Below, piece after piece: positions 27,132 to 36,202 of a stretch of DNA of 64,000 bases. The notes below the pieces were generated by a model, which saw only the letters and a list, made by a program, of their open reading frames with translations, was not told the origin of the DNA and ran no database searches. Origin of the DNA: Planomonospora sp. ID82291 (GTDB lineage: Bacteria > Actinomycetota > Actinomycetes > Streptosporangiales > Streptosporangiaceae); NCBI RefSeq assembly GCF_015711645.1, contig NZ_JABTEX010000002.1, positions 372,001 through 436,000 of the forward strand. The letters are read 5' to 3'. Every line of letters begins with the position of its first letter. Position 1 is the first letter of the stretch. Made by a program: the position numbers and the translations under genes.

Positions 27132-28166
27132 ATGGCTCGAAGGTCAACCGTCCAGCAGGATCCTCGGACCGCTGGTGACCCTGAGCTTTCGGCGTACCCG
27201 GGGGCGCCCGACGATTTCGATCTCGATCCCGCCGCCACCCGGGGGCGGGGCGTTCCGCGCCGCGGCCGCTGGTCGGGCGGGGGCGGTCGCTGGCTGGTCT
27301 GGGCCGGCCGCGTCATCCTCTGGGCGCTGATCGTGGTCATCCTGGTGAACGGCATTCGTGCACCTTTTGAGCGATTTACCCGAGAAAATGCCAATACGGG
27401 CTCAACGCCCGTTTCTGTCGACGCCGGATTCCCGACCACGAAGGCCACGTCCTTCGCCAGTCAGTTCGCGACCGTCTACCTGAATTTCGACGCCGTGCGC
27501 ACGGCGGAGCGGGCCGGGCGACTGGCTCCGTTCCTGCCCGACGGAGCCGAGCCCCAGTTCGGCTGGGACGGCCTCGGCCGGATGAGCGCCGGGGCGATCC
27601 AGCCCTACGGGATCGAGGTCGCCGACGCGGAGAACGCCGTCGTGACGCTGGCGTTCCAGTCGGGCGACCGCCGGCAGCTCCTGTCCGTCCCGGTCTTCCA
27701 TGACAAGGAGACCGGCAGGTTCGTGGTCTCCGGGCGTCCGGGCATCCTGCCGGCGCCGGCGCCCGCGGTCCTGCCGCCCGTCGCCGAGCCCGACCGCGAC
27801 CAGGCCGCGGAGCAGGAACTGCGCACGCCCATGGCGAACTTCTTCAAGGCCTACGCCGCCAGCGACACCGCCTCCCTGCAGCAGTACGCGGCGGAGGGGA
27901 CCGTGCTCCAGGGGTTCGGCGGGTCCCTGGCCTTCCTGGAGTTCAAGGACCTGCTCGTGCCGCTGACCACGGGCGCCACCCGGGAGGTGACCGCGACGGT
28001 GGTCTGGGGGGTGCCCGCGGGCGCGGCCCCGTCCGCCGGTCCCACGCCGAGCGACCCGGGGGGCGTGAGCGGCAGGCTGGAGCAGGCCTACGTCCTCACC
28101 GTGGTCAAGCAGGGCGACAAATGGTTCGTCCAGAGCATCCGTGGCGCCGGACGGTCCGTGGGGTGA
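27132..28166 (+). CDS. TcpC/VirB8-like conjugal transfer protein
   Basis: 344 residues. A cytoplasmic N-terminus of about 50 residues, one transmembrane helix (WLVWAGRVILWALIVVILVN) and an extracytoplasmic part with two NTF2-like halves (about 95-195 and 205-340: FASQFATVYLNFD, MANFFKAYAASDTASLQQY, VVKQGDKWFVQSI) match TcpC, the VirB8-like assembly factor of Gram-positive type IV secretion. The ATG at 27132 is preferred over GTG at 27129 because GGAGG lies 4 nt before it. First gene of the cluster. Its stop overlaps the next small ORF as GTGA. Confidence 0.82.
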   Translation: MARRSTVQQDPRTAGDPELSAYPGAPDDFDLDPAATRGRGVPRRGRWSGGGGRWLVWAGRVILWALIVVILVNGIRAPFERFTRENANTGSTPVSVDAGFPTTKATSFASQFATVYLNFDAVRTAERAGRLAPFLPDGAEPQFGWDGLGRMSAGAIQPYGIEVADAENAVVTLAFQSGDRRQLLSVPVFHDKETGRFVVSGRPGILPAPAPAVLPPVAEPDRDQAAEQELRTPMANFFKAYAASDTASLQQYAAEGTVLQGFGGSLAFLEFKDLLVPLTTGATREVTATVVWGVPAGAAPSAGPTPSDPGGVSGRLEQAYVLTVVKQGDKWFVQSIRGAGRSVG

Positions 28167-28306
28167 CGCATGATCGAATGGTGGCAGTCCACAGTGAACA
28201 GACCCCCCTGGCCGACGAGCCGGCGGTGCGGCGGTCGGCGCGCACGCGCCGCGGCCCCGCGTCCCCCCCGGCGTGGGCGACCGTGAGCACGGAGGACGAG
28301 AAGTGA
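28163..28306 (+). CDS. Putative 47-residue coupled micro-ORF
   Basis: It begins GTG at 28163 and stops at 28306. Both ends are GTGA overlaps: its start codon overlaps the TcpC-like stop, and its stop overlaps the GTG of the next gene. The peptide is polar and Arg/Ala/Pro-rich, without a membrane helix, with a charged end STEDEK. The double coupling and the absence of any other use for this 136-bp space support translation, but there is no homology to confirm it. It could instead act only as a translational relay. Confidence 0.42.
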   Translation: MTHDRMVAVHSEQTPLADEPAVRRSARTRRGPASPPAWATVSTEDEK

Positions 28307-28608
28307 CCCTGAAGACCATCCTGCTGAGTGTGATCGACTTCGCTCAGCAGCCGACCGGCCAGCCGACCGCGCCTCCGGCAGGTGTGAACACCGAGGGGCT
28401 GGCGGACTTCCTCCGCCGGTTCTTCGCCCCGCTCTTCCTCGTCATCGTCTCCGTGGTGGCCCTGTTCTTCCTGTTCACCCGTGAGATCACCAGGTTCGTC
28501 CAGTTCATCATCCTCGCGATCGCCATCGGCGTGATCTTCTACGTGCCCAACATCATCGAGGTGACGGCCAAGGCGATCGCGGGCGCTCTGGGCATCACGG
28601 GGAGCTGA
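28303..28608 (+). CDS. Small two-helix membrane protein of the T4SS-like cluster
   Basis: 101 residues from GTG with GGAGG 7 nt upstream. A polar N-terminus with Gln/Pro (AQQPTGQPTAPPAGVN) is followed by two transmembrane helices (FLVIVSVVALFFLF and FIILAIAIGVIFYV) and a short amphipathic end. Size, topology and position between the TcpC-like and TcpE-like genes resemble the TcpD/VirB2-3-type small membrane components of Gram-positive systems, although sequence identity to one of them cannot be claimed. Confidence 0.75.
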   Translation: MTLKTILLSVIDFAQQPTGQPTAPPAGVNTEGLADFLRRFFAPLFLVIVSVVALFFLFTREITRFVQFIILAIAIGVIFYVPNIIEVTAKAIAGALGITGS

Positions 28609-28652
28609 GGCCGCGCGGCGGCCGGACGACGAGAGGCGGAGAGGAGGAGCGC

Positions 28653-30965
28653 ATGGACCTGCCCACGTATACCAATATCTGGCGGATCGAGAAGCGGCTC
28701 TACAAGCTGTACGACCTACGGCTGCCGATGCCGCTTCCGATCGTCTGGATCGGTGTGTTCGTGGGGGTGACGGCTCCGTGGTCGTTCCTGCTCGCGATGC
28801 TCGGCCTGCCCTTCGACGCCCCCTGGCACGTGGTCTACCTGGTGCCGCCGGGGGTGGTGACGTGGCTGTCCACCCGCCCGGTGATCGAGGGCAAGCGGCT
28901 CACCGAGCTGCTCCAGTCGCAGTCGCGCTACCTGGGGGAGCCGCGGACCTGGTGCCGGATGGCCCCCGCGGCCGAACCCTCGGAGATCACCCTCGTCGGG
29001 CGGGTCTGGCGGACGCTTCCGCAGCAGGCCGCGCCGGTCCGGGTGAAGGCCGCACGCCGTGCCCGCCACGCCGCGCCGTCCAGGCGCGCCGCCGAGGCGT
29101 CCCGCGCGGTCCGTCCCGCGGTGGCCGCCGCGGCCGCCGCCGCGGCGACCGCCCCGGTCACCGGTGATCGCCTCACCTGGGGTGCGGTCGCTCCCCGCAG
29201 GGGCACCGCCCCGGCTCTGGGCCAGGCGGTCCCGCCCGCCGGTACGGCCTCCGCGGTGCCGGCCGGGCCCGCGCCGACCGGGTCCTCGGCGTCCCCGGCG
29301 TCCCCGGCCGCGTCTTTCGCGGCGGTCGCACCGGCCGACGCGTCCGCGCCGTCCACCCCCCCCGAGGCGTCGGTGTCCTCCCCCGAGGCACCGGCGTCCC
29401 CTGCGGTGTCGGCGGTGGTCGGCGTCTTCGGTGAGAGACCACAGGGGTCCGCACCGCTGGAGGCGCCTGCGTCCGCGCCGGAGCCGGAACAGGTCCCCGC
29501 CACCCCGATCGACAGCGAGGCGCTGCGACGCCTGCGCCGGCTCGCCGCCTCCGCGGAGGCCGGGAGGGCCGAGCCCCCGCCGCCGTCCGGCCCGGTCCCC
29601 TCCAGCGCAGCGGGCCTGCCGGCCGTCTCCGGGCAGGGCCGGGAGCGTCCGTCCGTTCCGCCCGTTCCGCGCATCATGCCGAGGTTCGTCGGTCCGGCGC
29701 AGGAGGTGCGGGCCGAGGACGTGCGGGCCGTACCGGACCAGGCCGAGGAGGTGCGGGCCGAGGGTGCGCGGGCCGTACCGGATCGGGCCGAGGGTGCGCG
29801 GGCCGTACCGGATCGGGCCGAGGAGGTGCGGGAGCGTCGCCGCGAGGGGGAGCGGCAGGAGAGCGGCCGGCGTTCCGGGGACGAGCGGAGGTCCTGGCCG
29901 CAGGAGCGGCCGACGGTCGTGCCGGGCGGATTCTCGATCCGGGCCGTGCCCGCCGGTCCCGCCGCCCAGGTCACCCCCGCGGCGCCGGTCCCCGCCGCTC
30001 CCGCGGCGCCGCCTGCCCAGGCGGAGCCCAGGGTCCGCCGGGTGGAGTCGGTCATCGGCCGCGACTCCGAGGGCGGCTGGCGGCGGCTGGCCCAGGTGGT
30101 GATGGGGCCGGGGAGCGGGAGCCGTACGGACGGCTCGGAGGTCGACGAGGCGCGCGCCCGGGGGGCCTTCGGCGGCAGCCGCCGGGTGGTGGTGCTGGGC
30201 TGCACCGGCGGTGCGGGGCAGACCACGACGGCGCTCATGCTCGGCCACACGCTCGCCCGCCTCCGCGGTGACCGGGTGCTGGCCATCGACGCCAGCACCG
30301 GCGCGCACGCCCTGTCCGGCCGGATCCGGGGAGAGTCGCCCGAGACGCTGAGCTCCCTGCTGGCGGGCCTGGACGGCGTCCAGGGGTACCTGGGCATGCG
30401 CGCCTACACCAGCCGCTGCGCCTCCGGCCTGGAGGTCCTCGGCGGCGACAGCGACGCGGGCGCCGAGCAGCGGCTGTCGGACCGGGCGCTCTTCTCCGAC
30501 CGCAGGCTCGGCCAGGCGATGGACCTGCTGGACCGCCACTACAAGCTGGTCGTGGTGGATCCGGCCGCGGCCCTGGCGGCGCGCGTCCTGCCCTACGCCG
30601 ACCAGTTGATCATGGTGGCCCCCGCCAGCGAGGACGGGGCCGACGCGGTCGCGATGACGTACGAATGGCTCGACGGGCACGGCTGCACGGACCTCCGGCG
30701 CAGGGCGATCATGGTGGTCAACGGGGTGAGCCGCCGCAGCATGGCCGACGTGGAGCAGGCGGAGGCGGTCGCGCGCGGCCGGTGCCGGGCGATCGTGCGG
30801 GTGCCCTGGGAGGACGAGCTGGCCCCCGGCAGGTCCGAGCGGGTGGAGCCGTCCCATCTGCGGGCGCCGGGCCGCCGGGCCTACCTGGCCCTGGCCGGGG
30901 TCGTGGTGGCCGGACTGGGAGCGATGCGGACGAACCGAACGAGCGAGGAGGAGCTGGCCCAGTGA
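28653..30965 (+). CDS. TcpE-like membrane domain fused to a MinD/ParA-like domain
   Basis: 770 residues. Residues 1-120 (MDLPTYTNIWRIEKRLYKLY, two transmembrane helices, then STRPVIEGKRLTELLQSQ) look like TcpE, a small T4SS membrane protein. About 390 residues of Pro/Ala/Arg-rich linker follow, with VRAVPDRAEE-type repeats near 350-390. The C-terminal 250 residues are a deviant Walker ATPase fold (VVVLGCTGGAGQTTTALMLG, VLAIDAST, LVVVDPAAALAARVLPYADQ). The P-loop lysine is replaced by Gln (Q523) and the signature lysine is absent, so nucleotide hydrolysis is doubtful. A membrane-linked localisation or scaffold factor is likely. Confidence 0.8.
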   Translation: MDLPTYTNIWRIEKRLYKLYDLRLPMPLPIVWIGVFVGVTAPWSFLLAMLGLPFDAPWHVVYLVPPGVVTWLSTRPVIEGKRLTELLQSQSRYLGEPRTWCRMAPAAEPSEITLVGRVWRTLPQQAAPVRVKAARRARHAAPSRRAAEASRAVRPAVAAAAAAAATAPVTGDRLTWGAVAPRRGTAPALGQAVPPAGTASAVPAGPAPTGSSASPASPAASFAAVAPADASAPSTPPEASVSSPEAPASPAVSAVVGVFGERPQGSAPLEAPASAPEPEQVPATPIDSEALRRLRRLAASAEAGRAEPPPPSGPVPSSAAGLPAVSGQGRERPSVPPVPRIMPRFVGPAQEVRAEDVRAVPDQAEEVRAEGARAVPDRAEGARAVPDRAEEVRERRREGERQESGRRSGDERRSWPQERPTVVPGGFSIRAVPAGPAAQVTPAAPVPAAPAAPPAQAEPRVRRVESVIGRDSEGGWRRLAQVVMGPGSGSRTDGSEVDEARARGAFGGSRRVVVLGCTGGAGQTTTALMLGHTLARLRGDRVLAIDASTGAHALSGRIRGESPETLSSLLAGLDGVQGYLGMRAYTSRCASGLEVLGGDSDAGAEQRLSDRALFSDRRLGQAMDLLDRHYKLVVVDPAAALAARVLPYADQLIMVAPASEDGADAVAMTYEWLDGHGCTDLRRRAIMVVNGVSRRSMADVEQAEAVARGRCRAIVRVPWEDELAPGRSERVEPSHLRAPGRRAYLALAGVVVAGLGAMRTNRTSEEELAQ

Positions 30966-31082
30966 GACCCGGCGCGGGAGAAGACGTGATGTTCCTGTGA
31001 GGGAACGGTTCGTACGGACGGCGGAGGGGGCCGCGGGCGGGTACGGCGGCCCCCGGTCCGCACGACCGGCGGAGGGGGGCGC

Positions 31083-33575
31083 ATGAGCCGCGCGTCGCGG
31101 GCCCGCAGCCGCCTCGCCGTCCGCTACTTCGACGACCGGATCCTGCTGACCGACTCCGCGGCGTGGGCCTACTTCCGCCTGCCGACCGTGAGCTACGAGT
31201 TCATCACCTCCGAGGAGCGCGAGGCGCTGGCCACCAACATCACGATCGCACTGGCCGCGATCCGGATGCCGGACGCCGAGGTGCACCTGCGGGTGGCCCA
31301 CCGCACCTACCCGGCCGCCGAGTGGGCGCTGGCGCTCAACACCACCTCCGACGAGGGCCCCGGCTGGCGCGACTACCTGGAGGAGCTGTACCGGCACGTC
31401 TGGGCCAAGGACTTCTGGACCAAGGAGGTCTACCTCGGCGTACGGCTCGGCCCGCGCGGCGCGCAGCTGGGCGACGGGGTGTTCTCCCAGCTCTTCGGCT
31501 TCTACCAGCGCGGGGAGAAGGCCCTGGGCCTGGAGGACGACCACGTCCCCAAGGCCGAGGTCGCCAAGTGGACCGGCCACGCCGAACGGCTCGGCCGGGC
31601 CCTGGCCGCCAGCGCCCTCTACGCCCGGCACGCCGCCTCCACCGAGATCGCCTGGCTCTTCCAGCACGCCGCGACCGGCTCCCTCGGGGACCCGCCGCCC
31701 TCGGCCAGCCCGAAGCGGCGCTGGGGCAGGGGCGAGATCGAGTCCCTGGTCGAGGGGCAGATCCACAACGGCAGGTCGCTGCTGAGGGTCGAGCAGCCGC
31801 ACGGCGAGTCCTACGTCGCCCACCTGTCCTTCGCCCGGTTCCCGGACCTGATGGCCTTCCCCGACGGCGAGCCGTGGATGCACTTCGCCGACCAGCTGCC
31901 CTTCCCGGTGGAGATCAGCTCCCGGATGCGGCTGATCTCGCCGGTCAAGGCCAGCAAGGACGTCGCGCGCAAGCTCGCCCACGCCCGCGACATGGACATC
32001 CACATCCGGGAGGCGGGCGCGGAGGCGCCGCTGGCCCTGGCCGAGCAGATCGACGCGGCCCGGATGCTGGAGCACGGCATCACCAAGGAGCGCCTGCCCT
32101 TCGTGTACGGCTGGCACCGGCTGATCGTGTCCGCGCCGACCGAGGAGATCTGCGTGCAGCGGGTCGAGGCGGTCGTCGAGCACTACCGCGACATGGGCAT
32201 CGACATCGTCAACTCCACCGGCGACCAGTTCTCGCTGTTCTGCGAGGCGCTGCCCGGTGAGCGGGTCCGGGTCAACGCCTACGCCCAGCGGCAGCCGCTG
32301 CGCACCATCGCGGGCGGCATGGCCACGGCCACCGTGGACCTCGGCGACCGGGTGGACGAGACGAACGCCGGCTGGATGGGACCGTACATCGGCGAGACCC
32401 TGGGCCGGGCCCGCAGCATCGTGCACTTCGACCCGCTGGTGGCGGCGGCGCGCAACCGGCCGACGGCCATCGCGATCACCGGCGAGCCGGGCGGCGGCAA
32501 GACGACGCTGGCGCTGCTGATGATCTACCAGATGGCGCTGCGCGGGGTCACGGTCGCGGTGATCGACCCCAAGGGCGACGCCGACTCCCTGGTCCGGCTC
32601 CTGCAGGAGCGGGGCAGGAAGGCGCGGATCATCCCGCTCGGCTCGGCCGCGCCCGGCCTGCTCGACCCGTTCTCGTTCGGCGACGACCTCGCGGCCAAGA
32701 AGACGATGGCCACCGAGACCCTGCGGCTGCTGCTCCCGCGCATGTCGGAGGAGCGCGAGTCGGCGATGATCCAGGCGGTCGCGGCGGTCTCCAACGGGCC
32801 GGACCCCTCGCTCGGCAAGGTCGTCGACTTCCTGGAGCGGGCCGGGGACGCCGCCTCGAAGAACCTGGGCGCGGTGCTCCGCTCGATGTCGGAGATGCAC
32901 CTGGCCCGGCTCTGCTTCGACCCCTCCGGCGGCGACCAGATCGACACCGAGGGCTGGACCACGGTCTTCACGCTCGGCGGGCTGATCCTGCCGGACGCCG
33001 CCACCGGCCGCGACGACTACTCCTACGAGCAGCGCCTGTCGGTGGCGCTGCTCTACCTCGTCGCGCAGTTCGCCCGGGGGCTGATGAACGGTCTCGACCG
33101 GCGGGCGCCGAAGGCGATCTTCCTGGACGAGGCCTGGGCGATCACCTCCACGCCGGAGGGCGCCAAACTGGTGCCCGAGGTGAGCCGGATGGGCCGCTCG
33201 CGCAACACGGCGCTCGTGCTGGTCTCGCAGAACGCCGGCGACCTGCTGAACGAGCAGGTGACGAACTGCCTGTCGTCCGTCTTCGCCTTCCGCTCCACCG
33301 AGCGGATCGAGGTGGAGAACGTGATGGCGCTGCTCGGGGTGGACCCCTCCGAGGAGCACAAGGCGGTGCTGCGCTCCCTGGGCAACGGCGAGTGCGTCTT
33401 CCGCGACCTGGACGGCCGGGCGGGCCGGATCGGGGTGGACCTCGTCTCCGGTGAGCTGCTGAGACGACTCGACACCAATCCGACACATGACAAGCCCGAC
33501 GACAACGTGCACGATCTGTCGGGGGGCGACAGAGTCGGCAGGCCGGGGACGACGGCGCTGGAGGCGAGGTCATGA
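31083..33575 (+). CDS. VirB4/TcpF-like T4SS ATPase
   Basis: 830 residues. The N-terminal half (about 1-420) contains the VirB4-type platform domain, and the C-terminal half a RecA-like motor with Walker A ITGEPGGGKTTLAL (K473), Walker B KAIFLDEAWAI (D682, E683) and LVSQNAGDL (the sensor-like region). All catalytic residues are intact. VirB4 ATPases energise assembly and translocation of type IV secretion systems. Translational coupling (ATGA) links it to the next gene. It is the only clear motor in the cluster; no VirD4-type coupling protein was found. Confidence 0.88.
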   Translation: MSRASRARSRLAVRYFDDRILLTDSAAWAYFRLPTVSYEFITSEEREALATNITIALAAIRMPDAEVHLRVAHRTYPAAEWALALNTTSDEGPGWRDYLEELYRHVWAKDFWTKEVYLGVRLGPRGAQLGDGVFSQLFGFYQRGEKALGLEDDHVPKAEVAKWTGHAERLGRALAASALYARHAASTEIAWLFQHAATGSLGDPPPSASPKRRWGRGEIESLVEGQIHNGRSLLRVEQPHGESYVAHLSFARFPDLMAFPDGEPWMHFADQLPFPVEISSRMRLISPVKASKDVARKLAHARDMDIHIREAGAEAPLALAEQIDAARMLEHGITKERLPFVYGWHRLIVSAPTEEICVQRVEAVVEHYRDMGIDIVNSTGDQFSLFCEALPGERVRVNAYAQRQPLRTIAGGMATATVDLGDRVDETNAGWMGPYIGETLGRARSIVHFDPLVAAARNRPTAIAITGEPGGGKTTLALLMIYQMALRGVTVAVIDPKGDADSLVRLLQERGRKARIIPLGSAAPGLLDPFSFGDDLAAKKTMATETLRLLLPRMSEERESAMIQAVAAVSNGPDPSLGKVVDFLERAGDAASKNLGAVLRSMSEMHLARLCFDPSGGDQIDTEGWTTVFTLGGLILPDAATGRDDYSYEQRLSVALLYLVAQFARGLMNGLDRRAPKAIFLDEAWAITSTPEGAKLVPEVSRMGRSRNTALVLVSQNAGDLLNEQVTNCLSSVFAFRSTERIEVENVMALLGVDPSEEHKAVLRSLGNGECVFRDLDGRAGRIGVDLVSGELLRRLDTNPTHDKPDDNVHDLSGGDRVGRPGTTALEARS

Positions 33576-36196
33576 AGGGCTCCGACGAGGGACTGAGGCG
33601 TTCCGGGCTGGGACGTTCCAGGTCGAGGCGTTCCGGATCGGGACGTCCTGAGCCGGGACGTTTCGGGCTGAGGCGTTCCCTGAGGGAACGGTGGACGGAC
33701 CGGGCGGCGCGCGGACCGTTCCGACGGCCGGAGGGTCCGCGGCCGGAGGGTCCGCGGCCGGAGGGTCCGCGGCCGGGACTCCGGGGATCCGGCGGGCGGC
33801 GGCTGAACCGGCGATCGGGCCGGCGACTGGGCCGACGACTGGGCCGACGACTGGGCCGGCGGCTCGCCGTCGCGCTGGTGGCGGTCGTGGCGCTCACGGC
33901 GCTGCCGCTGGCGTTCCCGACCGGCGGGTCGATCGCCGCGGCGGCGGCGCCCTGCGACCTCTCCCCGGACCTGGCGCCCGAGGTGGTGGGCGGCGGGGTG
34001 GACGGCCTGGTCAAGCCGCCGCCCCCGGACGCGGCCGTGGGGGCCGCCGCGCCGCCCCCGGCCGTCCAGACGAACTACGCCACCTACGGCATGAGCGGCC
34101 TGTTCTGGCACACCCACGAACTGGGCTGCGACGACGTCGCCGCGGTGCTGGGCAACGCCTGGGCCAACACGGTCTTCTCCTGGGCCAAGGCGCTGGACCG
34201 GCTGACCATCACGACCTACCAGGCGGCGGCCAGCGAGGGCCCGCTGGAGGCGATCAAGAACGTCGTCGACGACATCGTGATCAGGCTCTCCGACGCGATG
34301 TACTGGCCGTTCCTGCGGCCGGTGGTGATCCTCGGCGCGATCTGGCTGGCGTGGTACGGGCTGATCCGCAAGCGCGCGACCACGACCGCCGAGGGCGTCA
34401 TCTGGATGGTCCTCGCGGTCACCGTCGCGGTCTGGTTCTTCAGCCGCCCCGGCGACTTCACCGGATTGGGCAAGACCGTCACCGACAAGACCGGAGAGGT
34501 CGTCAACTCGGCCTTCTCCGGCCTGCCCGGCGCGGGCGGGGCCTCGTGCCTGCCCGCCAAGGGGGAGACGGCCCCGCAGGCGCAGCCCGGCGGCTACGGC
34601 CGGACCGGCACGCCGAGCATCGACCAGAACGCCGACGCGCTCTGGTCGACCCTCGTCTGCAAGCCGTGGCTGATGGGCATGTTCGGAACCGCCGACCCCG
34701 AGTCCCCCGCGGTGAAGAACTTCGGCGCCAAGGCGCTGGACATCCAGGCCCTGGACCTGGCCGAGCAGAAGGCCACCCAGACGCCGAACACGAGCGCCCA
34801 CCAGGCCCGCTACGAGGAGGAGATGGCCAAGTACATCGAGAGCAGCCCGGTCTACTTCCTCTTCCAGGGCAAGGACTGGACGAACCGGCTGGGCATCGCG
34901 ATCGGCGCGCTCCTGGCCGCGATGGTCGCCGGGACGCTGATCTTCCTGGTCGCGGTCTCGCTGCTGGCGCTCAAGGTCGGGTTCCTGCTCCTGCTCATCC
35001 TCGCCCCGGTCTTCCTGCTGATCGGGGTGCATCCGGGCTCCGGCCGGATCATCGCGATGCGCTGGGTGGAGATGCTGGTCGGCACGCTGCTCCGGCAGGC
35101 GGTGCTGGCCCTCGTGCTGGGCGTGCTGGTGTACGGCTACGCGCTGATCATCTCCACCGCGATGCCGTGGGGCATGCAGGTCATGTTCATGGCACTGCTG
35201 ACGATCGCGGTCTTCTTCTACCGGCGGCCGTTCCAGCACCTGTTCGCCTCGATGGACGGGCACACCCTCACCACCCGCATGCTGGGCGACGCGGCCAGCG
35301 CGCCGACCCTGCAGCGCGCGGCGGGCGTGCTCCCGCCGGTCGCGGCGGCCCGGGCCGGCCGGTGGGGCATGCGCAAGGCCGAACCCCTGCTGCAGGCGGC
35401 CGCGGTCGCCGGCGGCGCGGGCGCGGGCGCGGCCGCGGCGGTCGCCCAGGGCCGGGTCCGGGGCCAGGAGGACGCGGGGGGCACCCCCTCGGGCGCCCGG
35501 GTCCCCGTCGCGGCGCAACCCGCGCCGCTGGACGCCGACGCCAAGGCCGCCGGGCGCCGGGCCGCCGCGGGCCGCCCGGTCACCACGGCCCGCCCCGGTG
35601 CGGCGCCTCCGCTCGACCTCTCCGGGAACCGTACGGCGGGCGGCGCGGCTCCCACGCGCTCGGGCGGCTCCGGCGGGGGCGGCGGCTGGTTCGGCGGGCG
35701 GGCCGGCGGCTGGGCCCCGCGCGGTGGTTCGGGGTCCGGCGGGGGAGCGGCCCCGGCTCCGTCGGGCGGGCGGTCCTCCTCCGGAGGCGGCGGCCGGTCC
35801 GGCGGGAGCGTCTTCGGCGGGTCCCGGGGGTCGTCCGGGTCGGGTTCGCGCGGCTCCTCGGCGGGCGCGCGGAACGGCGGCGGGTCCCGGAGCTCCTCGG
35901 GATCGGGCGGGAGCATCTTCGGCGGCGGGTCCCGGAGCTCGTCCGGGTCCGGGGGGAGCGTCTTCGGCGGCGGGTCCCGGAGCTCGTCGGGTTCGCGCGG
36001 CTCGTCCGGGTCCGGCGGAAGCGTCTTCGGCGGCGGGTCCCGGGGCTCTGCGGGAGGCCCGTCGAGGAGCGGCGGCGCGGACAGGCCGTCCGAGGCGCCC
36101 CCGCTCTGGCTGCCGAGCAGGTCGGACCGGGGCCGACGGGCCGACGAGGCCCCCACGCCGTTCTGGCTGCGCCCCTCCGGACCGGACGGGGACTGA
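33572..36196 (+). CDS. VirB6/TrbL-like polytopic protein with Gly/Ser-rich tail
   Basis: 874 residues. The first 90 are extremely Arg-rich from repeated DNA. A signal-like helix (LAVALVAVVALTALPLAFPT) and an exported loop with Cys follow. Residues about 225-560 contain six to seven transmembrane segments (RPVVILGAIWLAWYGLI, GVIWMVLAVTVAVWFF, AALLAAMVAG-like, FLLLLILAPVFLLIGV, AVLALVLGVLVYGYALI). The cytoplasmic tail of about 300 residues is Gly/Ser/Arg-rich with repeated GGSVFGGGSR units. It fits the channel-scaffold (VirB6/TrbL) position. The start overlaps the VirB4 stop as ATGA. Confidence 0.78.
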   Translation: MKGSDEGLRRSGLGRSRSRRSGSGRPEPGRFGLRRSLRERWTDRAARGPFRRPEGPRPEGPRPEGPRPGLRGSGGRRLNRRSGRRLGRRLGRRLGRRLAVALVAVVALTALPLAFPTGGSIAAAAAPCDLSPDLAPEVVGGGVDGLVKPPPPDAAVGAAAPPPAVQTNYATYGMSGLFWHTHELGCDDVAAVLGNAWANTVFSWAKALDRLTITTYQAAASEGPLEAIKNVVDDIVIRLSDAMYWPFLRPVVILGAIWLAWYGLIRKRATTTAEGVIWMVLAVTVAVWFFSRPGDFTGLGKTVTDKTGEVVNSAFSGLPGAGGASCLPAKGETAPQAQPGGYGRTGTPSIDQNADALWSTLVCKPWLMGMFGTADPESPAVKNFGAKALDIQALDLAEQKATQTPNTSAHQARYEEEMAKYIESSPVYFLFQGKDWTNRLGIAIGALLAAMVAGTLIFLVAVSLLALKVGFLLLLILAPVFLLIGVHPGSGRIIAMRWVEMLVGTLLRQAVLALVLGVLVYGYALIISTAMPWGMQVMFMALLTIAVFFYRRPFQHLFASMDGHTLTTRMLGDAASAPTLQRAAGVLPPVAAARAGRWGMRKAEPLLQAAAVAGGAGAGAAAAVAQGRVRGQEDAGGTPSGARVPVAAQPAPLDADAKAAGRRAAAGRPVTTARPGAAPPLDLSGNRTAGGAAPTRSGGSGGGGGWFGGRAGGWAPRGGSGSGGGAAPAPSGGRSSSGGGGRSGGSVFGGSRGSSGSGSRGSSAGARNGGGSRSSSGSGGSIFGGGSRSSSGSGGSVFGGGSRSSSGSRGSSGSGGSVFGGGSRGSAGGPSRSGGADRPSEAPPLWLPSRSDRGRRADEAPTPFWLRPSGPDGD
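35800..36060. repeat. Degenerate Gly/Ser-coding repeats in the VirB6-like tail
   Basis: Four to five copies of a unit containing GGGAGCGTCTTCGGCGG with GGGTCCCGGAGCTCGTCGGG, encoding GGSVFGGGSRSSSGS. Copy spacing varies between about 51 and 66 bp. The resulting tail is flexible, positively charged and Phe-dotted, a composition typical of phase-separating or scaffold regions; that is inference. Confidence 0.7.
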
Positions 36197-36202
36197 CGGA
36201 CG

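Noticed and set aside
28716-33512. Very long minus-strand ORF (about 1600 codons) opposite the secretion cluster.
   Set aside because: It is the antisense shadow of the TcpE-MinD and VirB4 genes: low-complexity Arg/Gly/Val/Asp peptide with no domain, produced by GC-rich third positions.
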